Below, in pieces: positions 43,626 through 55,291 of a stretch of 64,000 nucleotides of DNA. The notes below the pieces were generated by a model, which was given only the letters and a program-made list of their open reading frames with translations, searched no databases and was not told the origin of the DNA. Numbering within the stretch: position 1 is the first letter of the stretch; each line of letters begins with the position of its first letter. Source of the DNA: Arcuatula senhousia (taxonomy: Eukaryota > Mollusca > Bivalvia > Mytilida > Mytilidae); NCBI GenBank assembly GCA_963971305.1, contig CAXARO010000919.1, forward strand, positions 1 through 64,000, read 5' to 3'. Both the position numbers and the translations under genes were made by a program.

Positions 43626-46600
43626 CAAAGTTTTTATGCAAAAAACGGAACATATTTTATCAACCCGTTTTGCAATAAAGTAGTTAAATCATATTAATTT
43701 ATATCTAAAAACAATATTTTTTTATCTTAACTTTCATTGGTGACCATTTAGAACCATTGTGTACTAAAACATGATAAACAAATAAAATATGAGCGATTCA
43801 GGCTCCTAGGAACGTTTTGTTTATGTTTAACAGCAATATTTGTTATTTTAAGCTTAAGTGGTGACCATTTGCAACCATTATGTTCATCAATGATAAAAAA
43901 ATCAAAGAAAAAATATTTTATTGCAAAACGGGGAGGTCTGTGCAAAAAACGGATCATATTGTTAACAACCCGTTTTGCAATAAAGTAGTTAAATCATATT
44001 AATTTATATCTAAAAACAATATTTTTTTATCTTAACTTTCATTGGTGACCATTTGGAACCATTGTGTACTAAAAACATGATAAACAAATAAAATATGAGC
44101 GATTCAGGCTCCTAGGAACGTCTTGTTTATGTTTGACAGCAATATTTGTTATTTTAAGCTTAAGTGGTGACCATTTGCAACCATTATGTTCATCAATGAT
44201 AAAAAAATTAAAGAAAAAATATTTTATTGCAAAACGGGGAGGTCTGTGCAAAAAACGGATCATATTGTTAACAACCCGTTTTGCAATAAGTAGTTAAATC
44301 ATATTAATTTATATCTAAAAACAATATTTATTTATCTTAAACTTCATCAATGATCATTAGGAACCATTGTGTACCTAAAACATGATAAAACAAAGAAAAA
44401 ATATTTTTTTGCAAAACGGGGAGGTCTGTGCAAAAACGGAACATATTTTATCAACCCGTTTTGCAATAAAGTAGTTAAAGCATATTAATTTATATCTAAA
44501 CACAATATTTTTTTATCTTAACTTTTATTGGTGACCATTTAGAACCATTGTGTACTAAAACATGATAAACAAATAAAATATGAGCGATTCAGGCTCCTAG
44601 GAACGTCTTGTTTATGTTTAACAGCAATATTTGTTATTTTAAGCTTAAGTGGTGACCATTTGCAACCATTATGTTCATCAATGATAAAAAAATCAAAGAA
44701 AAAATATTTTATTGCAAAACGGGGAGGTCTGTGCAAAAAACGGATCATATTGTTAACAACCCGTTTTGCAATAAAGTAGTTAAATCATATTAATTTATAT
44801 CTAAAAACAATATTTTTTTATCTTAACTTTCATTGGTGACCATTTAGAACCATTGTGTACTAAAAACATGATAAACAAATAAAATATGAGCGATTCAGGC
44901 TCCTAGGAACGTCTTGTTTATGTTTGACAGCAATATTTGTTATTTTAAGCTTAAGTGGTGACCATTTGCAACCATTATGTTCATCAATGATAAAAAAATT
45001 AAAGAAAAAATATTTTATTGCAAAACGGGGAGGTCTGTGCAAAAAACGGATCATATTGTATCAACCCGTTTTGCAATAAGTAGTTAAATCATATTAATTT
45101 ATATCTAAAAACAATATTTATTTATCTTAAACTTCATCAATGATCATTAGGAACCATTGTGTACCAAAAACATGATAAAACAAAGAAAAAAATATTTTTT
45201 TGCAAAACGGGGAGGTCTGTGCAAAAACGGAACATATTTTATCAACCCGTTTTGCAATAAAGTAGTTAAATCATATTAATTTATATCTAAAAACAATATT
45301 TTTTTATCTTAACTTTCATTGGTGACCATTTAGAACCATTGTGTACTAAAAACTTGATAAACAAATAAAATATGAACGATTCAGGCTCCTAGGAACGTCT
45401 TGTTTATGTTTAACAACAATATTTGTTACTTTAAGCTTAAGTGGTGACCATTTGCAACCATTATGTCCATCAATGATAAAAAATCAAAGAAAAAATATTT
45501 TATTGCAAAACGGGGAGGTCTGTGCAAAAAACGGAACATATCTTATCAACCCGTTTTGCAATAAAGTAGTTTAATCATATTAATTTATATCTAAAACAAT
45601 ATTTTTTTATCTTAAACTTCATCAATGATCATTTGGAACCATTGTGTACCTAAAACATGATAAAACAAAGAAAAAAATATTTTATTGCAAAACGGGGAGG
45701 TCTGTGCAAAAAACGGAACATATTTTATCAACCCGTTTTGCAATAAAGTAGTTAAAGCATATTAATTTATATCTAAACACAATATTTTTTTATCTTAACT
45801 TTTATTGGTGACCATTTAGAACCATTGTGTACTAAAAACTTGATAAACAAATAAAATATGAGCGATTCAGGCTCCTAGGAACGTCTTGTTTATGTTTAAA
45901 AACAATATTTGTTACTTTAAGCTTAAGTGGTGACCATTTGCAACCATTATGTCCATCAATGATAAAAAAATCAAAGAAAAAATATTTTATTGCAAAACGG
46001 GGAGGTCTGTGCAAAAAACGGAACATATCTTATCAACCCGTTTTGCAATAAAGTAGTTTAATCATATTAATTTATATCTAAAACAATATTTTTTTATCTT
46101 AAACTTCATCAATGATCATTTGAAACCATTGTGTACCTAAAACATGATAAAACACAAAAAAAATATTTTATTGCAAAACGGGGAGGTCTGTGCAAAAAAC
46201 GGAACATATTTTATCAACCCGTTTTGCAATAAAGTAGTTAAATCATATTAATTTATATCTAAAAACAATATTTTTTTATCTTAACTTTCATTGGTGACCA
46301 TTTAGAACCATTGTGTACTAAAACATGATAAACAAATAAAATATGAGCGATTCAGGCTCCTAGGAACGTCTTGTTTATGTTTAACAGCAATATTTGTTAT
46401 TTTAAGCTTAAGTGGTGACCATTTGCAACCATTATGTTCATCAGTGATAAAAAAATCAAAGAAAAAATATTTTATTGCAAAACGGGGAGGTCTGTGCAAA
46501 AAACGGATCATATTGTTAACAACCCGTTTTGCAATAAAGTAGTTAAATCATATTAATTTATATCTAAAAACAATATTTTTTATCTTAACTTTCATTGGTG

Positions 46601-48940
46601 ACCATTTAGAACCATTGTGTACTAAAAACTTGATAAACAAATATAATATAAGCGATTCAGGCTCCTATGAACGTCTTGTTTATGTTTAACAACAATATTT
46701 GTTACTTTAAGCTTGAGTGGTGACCATTTGCAACCATTATGTCCATAAATGATAAAAAATCAAAGAAAAAATATTTTATTGCAAAACGGGGAGGTCTGTG
46801 CAAAAAACGGAACATATTTTATCAACCCGTTTTGTAATAAAGTAGTTAAATCATATTAATTTATATCTAAAAACAATATTTTTTATCTTAAACTTCATCA
46901 ATGATCATTTGGAACCATTGTGTACCTAAAACATGATAAAACAAAGAAAAAAAATATTTTATTGCAAAACGGGGAGGTCTGTGCAAAAACGGAACATATT
47001 TTATCAACCCGTTTTGCAATAAAGTAGTTAAATCATATTAATTTATATCTAAAAACAATATTTTTTTATCTTAACTTTCATTGGTGACCATTTAGAACCA
47101 TTGTGTACTAAAAACATGATAAACAAATAAAATATGAGCGATTCAGGCTTTTAGGAACGTCTTGTTTATCTTTAACAGCAATATTTGTTATTTTAAGCTT
47201 AAGTGGTGACAATTTGCAACCATTATGTTCATCAATGATAAAAAAATCAAAGAAAAAATATTTTATTGCAAAACGGGGAGGTCTGTGCAAAAAACGGAAC
47301 ATATTGTTAACAACCCGTTTTGCAATAAAGTAGTTAAATCAAATTAATTTATATCTAAAAACAATATTTTTTATCTTAACTTTCATTGGTGACCATTTGG
47401 AACCATTGTGTACTAAAAACTTGATAAACAAATAAAATATGAGCGATTCAGGCTCCTAGGAACGTCTTGTTTATGTTTAACAACAATATTTGTTACTTTA
47501 AGCTTAAGTGGTGACCATTTGCAACCATTATGTCCATAAATGATAAAAAATCAAAGAAAAAATATTTTATTGCAAAACGGGGAGGTCTGTGCAAAAAACG
47601 GAACATATTTTATCAACCCGTTTTGCAATAAAGTAGTTAAATCATATTAATTTATATCTAAAAACAATATTTTTTTATCTTAAACTTCATCAATGATCAT
47701 TTGGAACCATTGTGTACCTAAAACATGATAAAACAAAGAAAAAAATATTTTATTGCAAAACGGGGAGGTCTGTGCAAAAACGGAACATATTTTATCAACC
47801 CAATTTGCAATAAAGTAGTTTAATCATATTAATTTATATCTAAAACAATATTTTTTTATCTTAAACTTCATCAATGATCATTTGAAACCATTGTGTACCT
47901 AAAACATGATAAAACACAAAAAAAATATTTTATTGCAAAACGGGGAGGTCTGTGCAAAAAACGGAACATATTTTATCAACCCGTTTTGCAATAAAGTAGT
48001 TAAATCATATTAATTTATATCTAAAAACAATATTTTTTTATCTTAACTTTCATTGGTGACCATTTAGAACCATTGTGTACTAAAACATGATAAACAAATA
48101 AAATATGAGCGATTCAGGCTCCTACGAACGTCTTGTTTATGTTTAACAGCAATATTTGTTATTTTAAGCTTAAGTGGTGACCATTTGCAACCATTATGTC
48201 CATAAATGATAAAAAATCAAAGAAAAAATATTTTATTGCAAAACGGGGAGGTCTGTGCAAAAAACGGAACATATTTTATCAACCCGTTTTGCAATAAAGT
48301 AGTTAAATCATATTAATTTATATCTAAAGACAATATTTTTTTATCTTAAACTTCATCAATGATCATTTGGAACCATTGTGTACCTAAAACATGATAAAAC
48401 AAAGAAAAAAAAATTTTATTGCAAAACGGGGAGGTCTGTGCAAAAACGGAACATATTTTATCAACCCGTTTTGCAATAAAGTAGTTAAATCAAATTAATT
48501 TATATCTAAAAACAATATTTTTTATCTTAACTTTCATTGGTGACCATTTGGAACCATTGTGTACTAAAAACTTGATAAACAAATAAAATATGAGCGATTC
48601 AGGCTCCTAGGAACGTCTTGTTTATGTTTAACAACAATATTTGTTACTTTAAGCTTAAGTGGTGACCATTTGCAACCATTATGTCCATCAATGATAAAAA
48701 ATCAAAGAAAAAATATTTTATTGCAAAACGGGGAGGTCTGTGCAAAAAACGGAACATATCTTATCAACCCGTTTTGCAATAAAGTAGTTTAATCATATTA
48801 ATTTATATCTAAAACAATATTTTTTTATCTTAAACTTCATCAATGATCATTTGGAACCATTGTGTACCTAAAACATGATAAAACAAAGAAAAAAAAATAT
48901 TTTATTGCAAAACGGGGAGTTTATTGCAAAACGGGTTGTT
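43626..48940. repeat. Tandem array of inverted-repeat-bounded (MITE-like) units
   Basis: Units begin cccgttttgcaataaag at 43,663, 43,969, 44,275, 44,455, 44,760, 45,065, 45,246, 45,550, 45,732, 46,037, 46,218, 46,523, 46,826, 47,008, 47,314, 47,617, 47,799, 47,980, 48,283, 48,465 and 48,768. They end with the complement (attgcaaaacggg). Spacers of ~37 bp (gaggtctgtgcaaaaa...) separate them. Two lengths alternate irregularly: about 304 bp (12 units) and about 181 bp (9). The long unit is an internal dimer: both halves contain tggtgaccattt.gaaccatt. The short unit is a one-half version. Short open frames of 64-69 codons repeat with the units and are not genes. Confidence 0.92.
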
Positions 48941-50880
48941 ACACAGCATCTTCGTATTTCATGCTTTTATTTGGCGGTGTTTTAAAGCAACAATGCGATT
49001 CAACTAGATCATGTAGCGTACTTTATCAGGTTGTGCACATGTTTAAGCGTACTTTCTTTATAAATTTTTGACTGCAAAATGTTAATTCATTGAAGATAGT
49101 TTATTATCACCACGTGATTATCACAGACAGAAATATAGGTCAATCAGACACACACAATTCAAGCATTTTATTGATTTTTAGAAAATGACAAAATAGCCAC
49201 ATTGGGTCATTCGTCTGTCTTGATCTAGGTCATTTTAATAAGGATGAATAATTTTATGTATTTCTCACATAGCTATTGCGGGATCCGGAAAAATAAACTT
49301 ATTTGTCACAAGTTATTGGTTGTTCGAAAATGTTATCATTGCTTGACAATTTTGTCGATTCACCACACAGAGACCAAAGTCGCCACACTTGTCTTACAAA
49401 CATGTCAGAAAATAATTTTAACTGTGCGGAACCACAGGGGCTTGGATTATAGAGTAGGGGGTCGATTTTTTTTAAGTCAATATAAATGACGAGAATCCAA
49501 CCCCCTGTGTGCGGAACATGGATTGCAACGTTCCTGTATAAGTTTGCTTTAGTCTCTATCATAAAGGAGGGACAATCTTTGAATAGGTGACAATCAAAAA
49601 TATTTGAGCAGTTGCGGATGCGGGGGGAGGGGTACCGAGGTTGGAATTTTCCTCCTTTCCGCAAAAAATTTCGCAAGTAACGTGCAGGTATTCTGAAAAA
49701 TTTGTCTGCAACCACCCCCTTTTCGTCATTCGTCCACAGCGGACTTTCTGTGGACCAACCCCTTTCAAAAAATTCTGGATCTGGCCCTGTTTGAGTTATA
49801 ATATAATTTATTGCTAATAAACGTAAAAAATCTAAAGGCATACATGTACATTGCAAATTTTCATAGAGAGATCTACATTGGGTTTAAACTTATTTCATAT
49901 AATATTATATACTTCAAAATCATAGGCTGATCTGACAAATGATAACCATTAAAGTAGACGATAAATAGATGTGGAATAATTGTACGTGACACAACCAACA
50001 TAAAAAAACGGGAATTTAAAAAATCACAATGGAAAACAGCCAGCAGTCTTCAGCATGACCATAAGTCGCTGCTCGCCGTCTTGCATTGGCCCAAGACTAA
50101 AAATACAAAAAAAGGATGAGTCCAGTTTGCCTTTTGGTCACACTTAGAAAAAAGTCAAAATAACAATGTACGATTTTTTTTTACATCTTCGCATGCTTGG
50201 AATGCAACTAAATGTTGAAAATAGTAATATTATAAAACGAAAATTGTAAAGATTTCTAGGCAAAAAATAAATGTTTGATTTTCGTCTTCGGTATTCCCAG
50301 AATCCCGTTTGTAGCTTTTGTTCTCAGAATCATTTGAAGATTGAAACTTTTTTAAACTTAAACATTAAGCTGATTTATAAGTATATATCAAGACCTATAA
50401 ACAACAGACTGTGACATCTATGATCCTATGTAGACTTCTGTAGAGCTCGATGAGCTGAAGGTTTAAGCAAGCAACAGCTTTTCTCTATCTGCAATAGTTT
50501 CCTATTTCATCCACTAACATAACCAAACTTTGATGCAGTTATTTTAAACTGAATAGGAGATAATAAACCTACATGTACAATGTACTTGATCTAAAAACAA
50601 ATAATGTTTAGGATAAACGCTTACATGACTTAGATTCATCAACATGTTTATCTTAAAATGGCTTAATTTTAGATTGATTTTATAGTATGTGTACAACAAA
50701 GGCTACTTATAGAATTCAACAATAAACCTTAGCAGGACCTAGAAATAATAAAGTCTTTTTTTATGTTACTAAAGCAGACCTTTGCTTTTTGTGTCCATAG
50801 CGGCTTGCTAGGCAATATGCATTAGAGTCCATACTTGTATTTATCAACAAAAAAAGACAAAAACAAAGAGAAATCGGAGA
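48941..50880. other. Non-coding DNA downstream of the sulfotransferase exons
   Basis: No convincing gene. 49,430-49,800 looks like a fragment of a dispersed repeat (GC-richer, ends ggccctgtttgagtt), and the 185-codon open frame there is probably chance. Confidence 0.5.
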
Positions 50881-50885
50881 TCGCA

Positions 50886-50975
50886 ATGCATCTCAAAAGA
50901 AATGGTGCATGGGTAAAACCAGGTTTAATGGCGCAAAACCGCCTGCTTCTACTGCGATCTTAGGGTCAGTATTTA
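50886..50975. repeat. Dispersed repeat, copy A
   Basis: Shares aaaccaggttt, atggcgc.aaa and tgcgatcttagg, in the same order, with 55,000-55,085. Short interspersed repeat of unknown class. Confidence 0.6.
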
Positions 50976-51080
50976 CACAAAACACAACACGCTTTAGTGA
51001 TGTAAACAAGTCATCATAGATAAACATACATGTACATATATTGACAAATTGACATTTATTTTTGTTTGTCCCTCTTATAC

Positions 51081-51258
51081 CTTTCCTGTACAACTTTGCA
51101 ACTTTTTCTGATGATACTACGGCAGTTTCACTTGGGCGTTTATTTTCGATATCCTTCATTTTGTCCAAGCTGCACTTTTCAAGAACTGCTTTCAGAAAAT
51201 CATCATCTTTTGCATAACCAATAAAGTCACCAATCTTCGCAAGATTTTTCAATGGCTC
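51081..51258 (-). CDS. Cytosolic sulfotransferase, exon with C-terminal part
   Basis: Third visible exon of a host sulfotransferase (transfers sulfate from PAPS to small hydroxyl or amine substrates in the cytosol). It starts after acceptor ...atgaag at 51,258 and reads EPLKNLAKIGDFIGYAKDDD, FLKAVLEKCSLDKMKDIENK, then VAKLYRKG. It ends inside the Gly codon at donor G|GTATAAG (51,081). The KMK.ENK block and the RKG at the exon end belong to the 3'-phosphate/PAPS-binding C-terminal region. The following exon (usually GDWKN...) is not found in the next 10 kb on this strand, so the gene is incomplete here or continues beyond repeats I cannot see through. Confidence 0.85.
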
Positions 51259-52198
51259 CTTCATAAACAAGTAAACATTATACTTTTGAATTGCTAATGT
51301 TAACGTATATAGTGAATGCAGATTTTACCTTAAGATTCTAATCTAGCCTTTTGTGGCTTGGATTTGGCTTCCTTGTTCGAACGATTTGGTTTTGAGTACT
51401 CTTCGTTTTCAACAGTTTTTGGAATTTTACTTTCCAATTCTTTTATTTAAATGCTACTGATGAGAGGTTACTCCTTGAAATATCGATATATAGCATATCC
51501 AAATTATCCGTTTAAACCCACTTTTTTGGTATTTGTAATTTTGTACCATTTTAAAGTTTAAAAAAAGCATGTATCCGTTATTTTGCAAGTTTTCAAATTA
51601 TATGCAGTGGCACTGGCAAGAGCTATAGGGGTGCACATGTTCTGCGAGTTGTTTTTAAACATGTTATAATTATAGTAGATTTTCGGCAAAGATTGAGAGG
51701 TAACTCTGCACAACCTATCTCATCTTAAATCCTACATAAAACTTCGATTCGAAAAAATTTTGGATCCGTCTTTCATCAGCTCATACATTATAATGCCATT
51801 ACTGCGTGTCTTTCCACGACTTAACATAATCAAACAGACTTTCATTGTTCAGCATTTACCTAACCTGCCATCCAGGTCAATATCCTAATCGGCCTTGGCT
51901 TTCCGGCCGACCGTATATATTCAAATATGAAGATATAAAGATTTTTCATGACCCAGGATCCCAGGTTATGCCTTTAACTTATCTTTGTTTTATTACAAAA
52001 AAAATAATAAAAGGTAGTTAAAAGTTAGAGTCGTTTTTTGGTTAATTATAAAGCTAATACTAATATATCTTTTTGAAATTTGACTACGATGTTGAAAAAA
52101 AACAAAATTGTACCAATAAAACAACAGAATGTCTCAAGTCCAAGAAAAAAACCACACAACATATAAAAAAAATTTATACAATCCAAGCCGCAATTAGC

Positions 52199-52787
52199 AA
52201 AGGACAAGGTACACTAAGGCCCATATTTGGCCCCCTCTATGATTCAAAATTACTAAGTTGATATGGAAAAGATTTCTTATGCTATTTAGAAGTTCAAGTT
52301 AATGAACAAACTTGTTCTAATAATTCTTTAAGCGTAGCATCTGACATTGGTGAAAAATTGGATGTCAAAACAAACCAAATATGTAAGATTCCTGTCAAAT
52401 TGGCTAAAAATCGACGAATTTTTTGTCATTTTTTCAATTTTTGGGTGCCTCCGCCTTCTTGACCCAGACATTTTGTAAATAAACTTTAAAACTGACTTCA
52501 ATTTAAGTCTAAATCAGTTAAGAAATCTCTGGGTCACGTAGGCGGAGGCCTTTGAAAATAACAATGTTAGCTCTAAAAATCAGCATTTTTCTCGAATTTG
52601 TTGATTTTACTCTGTTTCAGGTCTCTATAAAATTGAAAACCGAAAATATTATTTGAAATTAAAAGCATACTTATAAATTTGATCCATCTTACTCTATATA
52701 TAAAGTGCATTTTAATAAATTACGTAAGATTTATTTTTTCAAAAAATAGGGGGCCAAATATGGCTCTTACCGTACCATGTCCTTTAA
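52199..52787. mobile_element. MITE-like element with ~37-bp inverted ends, in sulfotransferase intron
   Basis: Left end aaggacaaggtac and ...catatttggccccct; the right end is the complement with about five mismatches (agggggccaaatatgg...ccatgtcctt). A second inverted pair lies inside (gcctccgcc..gacccag near 52,447 and ctgggtc...ggcggaggc near 52,528). No coding frame. Target duplication is not clear. Confidence 0.8.
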
Positions 52788-53101
52788 AGTGAATTTAGAC
52801 ATTGTGCAAACGATTTCTTTAATACTAGTGGGTATAACACTGGGAAACAGTTCGAATCGTGAAAGTGCCTTTGTGCTATCATCAGCATTTAATTTGCTAT
52901 GGTAAATATGCATCGTTTCCGTTATATGCCTTGTTGCTATCAACATATGCCTAGGAAAAGTGGTTGTTATCAACAGGTGCAGGCAATAGCAACCAGGCAT
53001 ATATAGGAATCGTATTGATCTTTACAAATTAAATGCTGTTGATAGCAAAAAGGCATTTACACGACTCGCTCTAGTCTCCCAGTGAATTATATAAGGTATA
53101 C

Positions 53102-53211
53102 CTTTTTTAATTCTTCATAACTAATAGACAGAAAAGGAACATCAGAGTTTGATTGTCTAAAGTTTGACCACTGTTTGTTGTAGAAAAACCAATTGGAAGA
53201 CACCTGTCGAT
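53102..53211 (-). CDS. Cytosolic sulfotransferase, middle exon
   Basis: 110-bp exon too short to stand out by length. A polypyrimidine tract and CAG acceptor (53,214-53,212) precede it; donor AAG|GTATAC follows 53,102. It reads (G)AT CGA...: DRQVSSNWFFYNKQWSNFRQ, SNSDVPFLSISYEELKK. The phase fits both neighbours: exon 53,890-54,207 ends with one base of a codon, and this exon ends on a complete codon before EPLKNL. ISYEELKK-EPLKNL is the usual sulfotransferase joint. Confidence 0.88.
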
Positions 53212-53304
53212 CTGAAAAAAAAAGAAATTGTTTTTAAATATAGTTGATGAAATATGGAATAAGTGTATGACGCATAGCCTACAGTAACGACTGTTTAATG
53301 TGTG

Positions 53305-53407
53305 GCATCCTCGGAAACACAGGGGTTCTTCTCTCGCTTACTCTTTCATTATCCCGGGTTATTGAATGATTAAGCGAGAGAATAAACCCTGGGTTTCCGA
53401 GGATGTC
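53305..53407. mobile_element. ~103-bp near-perfect palindrome (foldback) in intron
   Basis: Arms begin ggcatcctcggaaacacagg and end gggtttccgaggatgtc, meeting at cccggg near the centre, with about seven mismatches over ~51 bp. Lies in the intron between two sulfotransferase exons. Confidence 0.85.
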
Positions 53408-53889
53408 AATGTGGAAAGTTGTCGCCGTTTTTCAATAGGGCCTGATAAAAAAAAATATAATGCATACGATTGAAAACATGCAAATCCTACTGGACATAGA
53501 ATAACTTACATCTATAGACGACGACAACGACGACGAAAACAAACATATACTGGGATAATATGTGTCCCCATTGGCAGCCCTCAACTTCTTCATGCCTTAC
53601 GCGTTCTTCTCTCTGATATGGCGGAATTCATTTTACATGTGATTAAAGTAGTAACTTTTAACTAACTAAATTCTATGTCACTATTTCAATACCTCACTAT
53701 TTATATTTCAGTGATGTGATACACAAAGACCTGTTTTATGGCAATAGCGTTTCATAAGCTCAAGAAAAGATTGTCTGCTTAATATTCTGTCGGCGATATT
53801 GCAGCCATAATCGGGAGCAGAAGAAAAGAAACTTTTTTATTACTCAACAACATATTAAAAGACCACAGAAAACAGTTGTTTGAACTTAC

Positions 53890-54207
53890 CGTTTTCAAAA
53901 ATGTATTTCAGGAAACTAGCCAACGACGAGCCCACGTCCTCTTCTTTGGTATTTTTATAATGATGGTACAATGAGGTGAACATGTCCTTTGGATTTCGAT
54001 GGATGAAAATTATTTTGCATTTTTTAGACACTATCTCCTGAGGAAAACAAACTGGGTTCAGATGTGAATTAAAAATTCGAGGAGGTGGGACATCGTCGTA
54101 TTCATCCGGAAGGTGAAACTCCAACATAAATTGTTCTTTTGCGATATCATTAAACTCTACTTTCCCTTTTACTAACATGGAACACATTTCGCTCACCCAG
54201 TGTGTAC
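53890..54207 (-). CDS. Cytosolic sulfotransferase, exon with PAPS-binding motifs
   Basis: 318-bp exon. Acceptor tttcacacag|GT at 54,207; donor AACG|GTAAGT after 53,890. It reads GTHWVSEMCSMLVKGKVEFN, then FHLPDEYDDVPPPRIFNSHL, FPQEIVSKKCKIIFIHRNPK and DMFTSLYHHYKNTKEED. GTHW is the end of the PAPS-binding loop (the YPKSG part is in the missing upstream exon). The HL motif holds the region of the catalytic His of the family, and RNPKD binds the 3'-phosphate. No stop or frameshift. The first exon is not seen; the PLE and repeats at 54.6-57.1 kb may lie in the first intron. Confidence 0.9.
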
Positions 54208-54609
54208 CTGTGTGAAAATATGAAAATCATGGAATGCCTACATTGTCAATGGAGAATCAAGTTACAAATTACACTTTATTGAAACATATATTCCAAAGGA
54301 AATGGTAATAGAAGCCAAAATTCATAAAATGCGCCAGTGCAGTGAATGCAGTTATGTAATATGTACTAGTACATGTTCATTTATTTATAATTGATATTTG
54401 AATGCCACGATAGTACAGTGCTCCTCGACTCGGTTCAAGTTGCGAATAGAGAAAAGTGCTCATCTAAAAAATATGTGGCCGGGCTTGGGAATGTGTTAAG
54501 CATCTTGTTTTAAAAAATGCCAACACAAGATCATCAAAACTAGATTACTTACAAAGTCAGAAAGGGCCCCGCGGCAAAAAAATCTAAGTGTTTTCAAAAT
54601 TATATTAAC

Positions 54610-54900
54610 TATGATTATAACTACTAAGGCATGATCCATGGAATGTGTATGAAACTTCAGGGCTGTATTGTTAATAGCATTTGAGTTTTATTGTTCAAAA
54701 ATTCCAATTCTCAAAATCTGTGATTTTTTTCCAAACATATAAAACAGATTAGCACAAAATTTTAATATGCAAATCATGACATGCTACTCAGCAGCTGTGC
54801 AAAGTTTCAGAACTGTACTGTTAACAGTTGTTGAGTTTTAGTGTTCACAAAGTCCAATTCCCAAAATCTGTGATTTTCGATAAAAAATAAAGGTAATAAC
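54610..54900. repeat. ~170-bp repeat array, left part
   Basis: About two units with tttcagaactgtactgttaa, tgagttttagtgttcacaaa and caaaatctgtgatttt. Same family as 56,554-57,030, now separated from it by the Penelope-like element and ~350 bp. Confidence 0.8.
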
Positions 54901-54999
54901 AAAACTACCGAACTTGAATGATCAATCTCATAGTCCAGAGAAAATGACAAAAACGAATCAGTCATACCGGAGAACTGGTGGATCGCAATGGTCCTGACT

Positions 55000-55085
55000 T
55001 GGTACAGGCATTTCAAACGAAATGGTGGGTTAAACCAGGTTTTATGGCGCCAAACATCCCTCTTCCATTGCGATCTTAGGATCCG
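55000..55085. repeat. Dispersed repeat, copy B
   Basis: Homologue of 50,886-50,975 in the same orientation (taaaccaggttttatggcgc, ccattgcgatcttagg). Confidence 0.6.
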
Positions 55086-55291
55086 GTAATGACCATAGAA
55101 CACAACATAGTTGTGAGACACAATAGGGATATTGAGGTGATCATCTCAGTACAGCACACCAGTCAAACACTAATTAAAACAATTAACAATCATATCTTTT
55201 AACTCAATTTTGAACTTTTCTACTAGTGGCTGATAACGAAGAAAGAATTTTTTTAGTGATCGTATGAGACGTATTTTCTTATAGCCCTGCT

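Noticed and set aside
43748..49071. Repeated 64-69-codon open frames (RFLHRPPRFAIKYFFF...) suggesting a gene family
   Set aside because: They recur with the satellite unit, change with its small indels and have no independent sign of coding.
49299..49856. Minus-strand 185-codon frame (GPDPEFFERGW...)
   Set aside because: Low-complexity and repeat-like, with no domain or splice support; probably a fragment of a dispersed repeat.
51335..51450. Lys-rich 38-codon frame (KELESKIPKTVENEEYSKPN...) with splice-like edges in a sulfotransferase intron
   Set aside because: The neighbouring exons join correctly without it, it carries a stop, and no family is recognised; an alternative exon cannot be excluded.
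54807..55121. Minus-strand 104-codon frame
   Set aside because: Covers the dispersed repeat at 55,000-55,085 and part of the 170-bp repeat; no coding sign.
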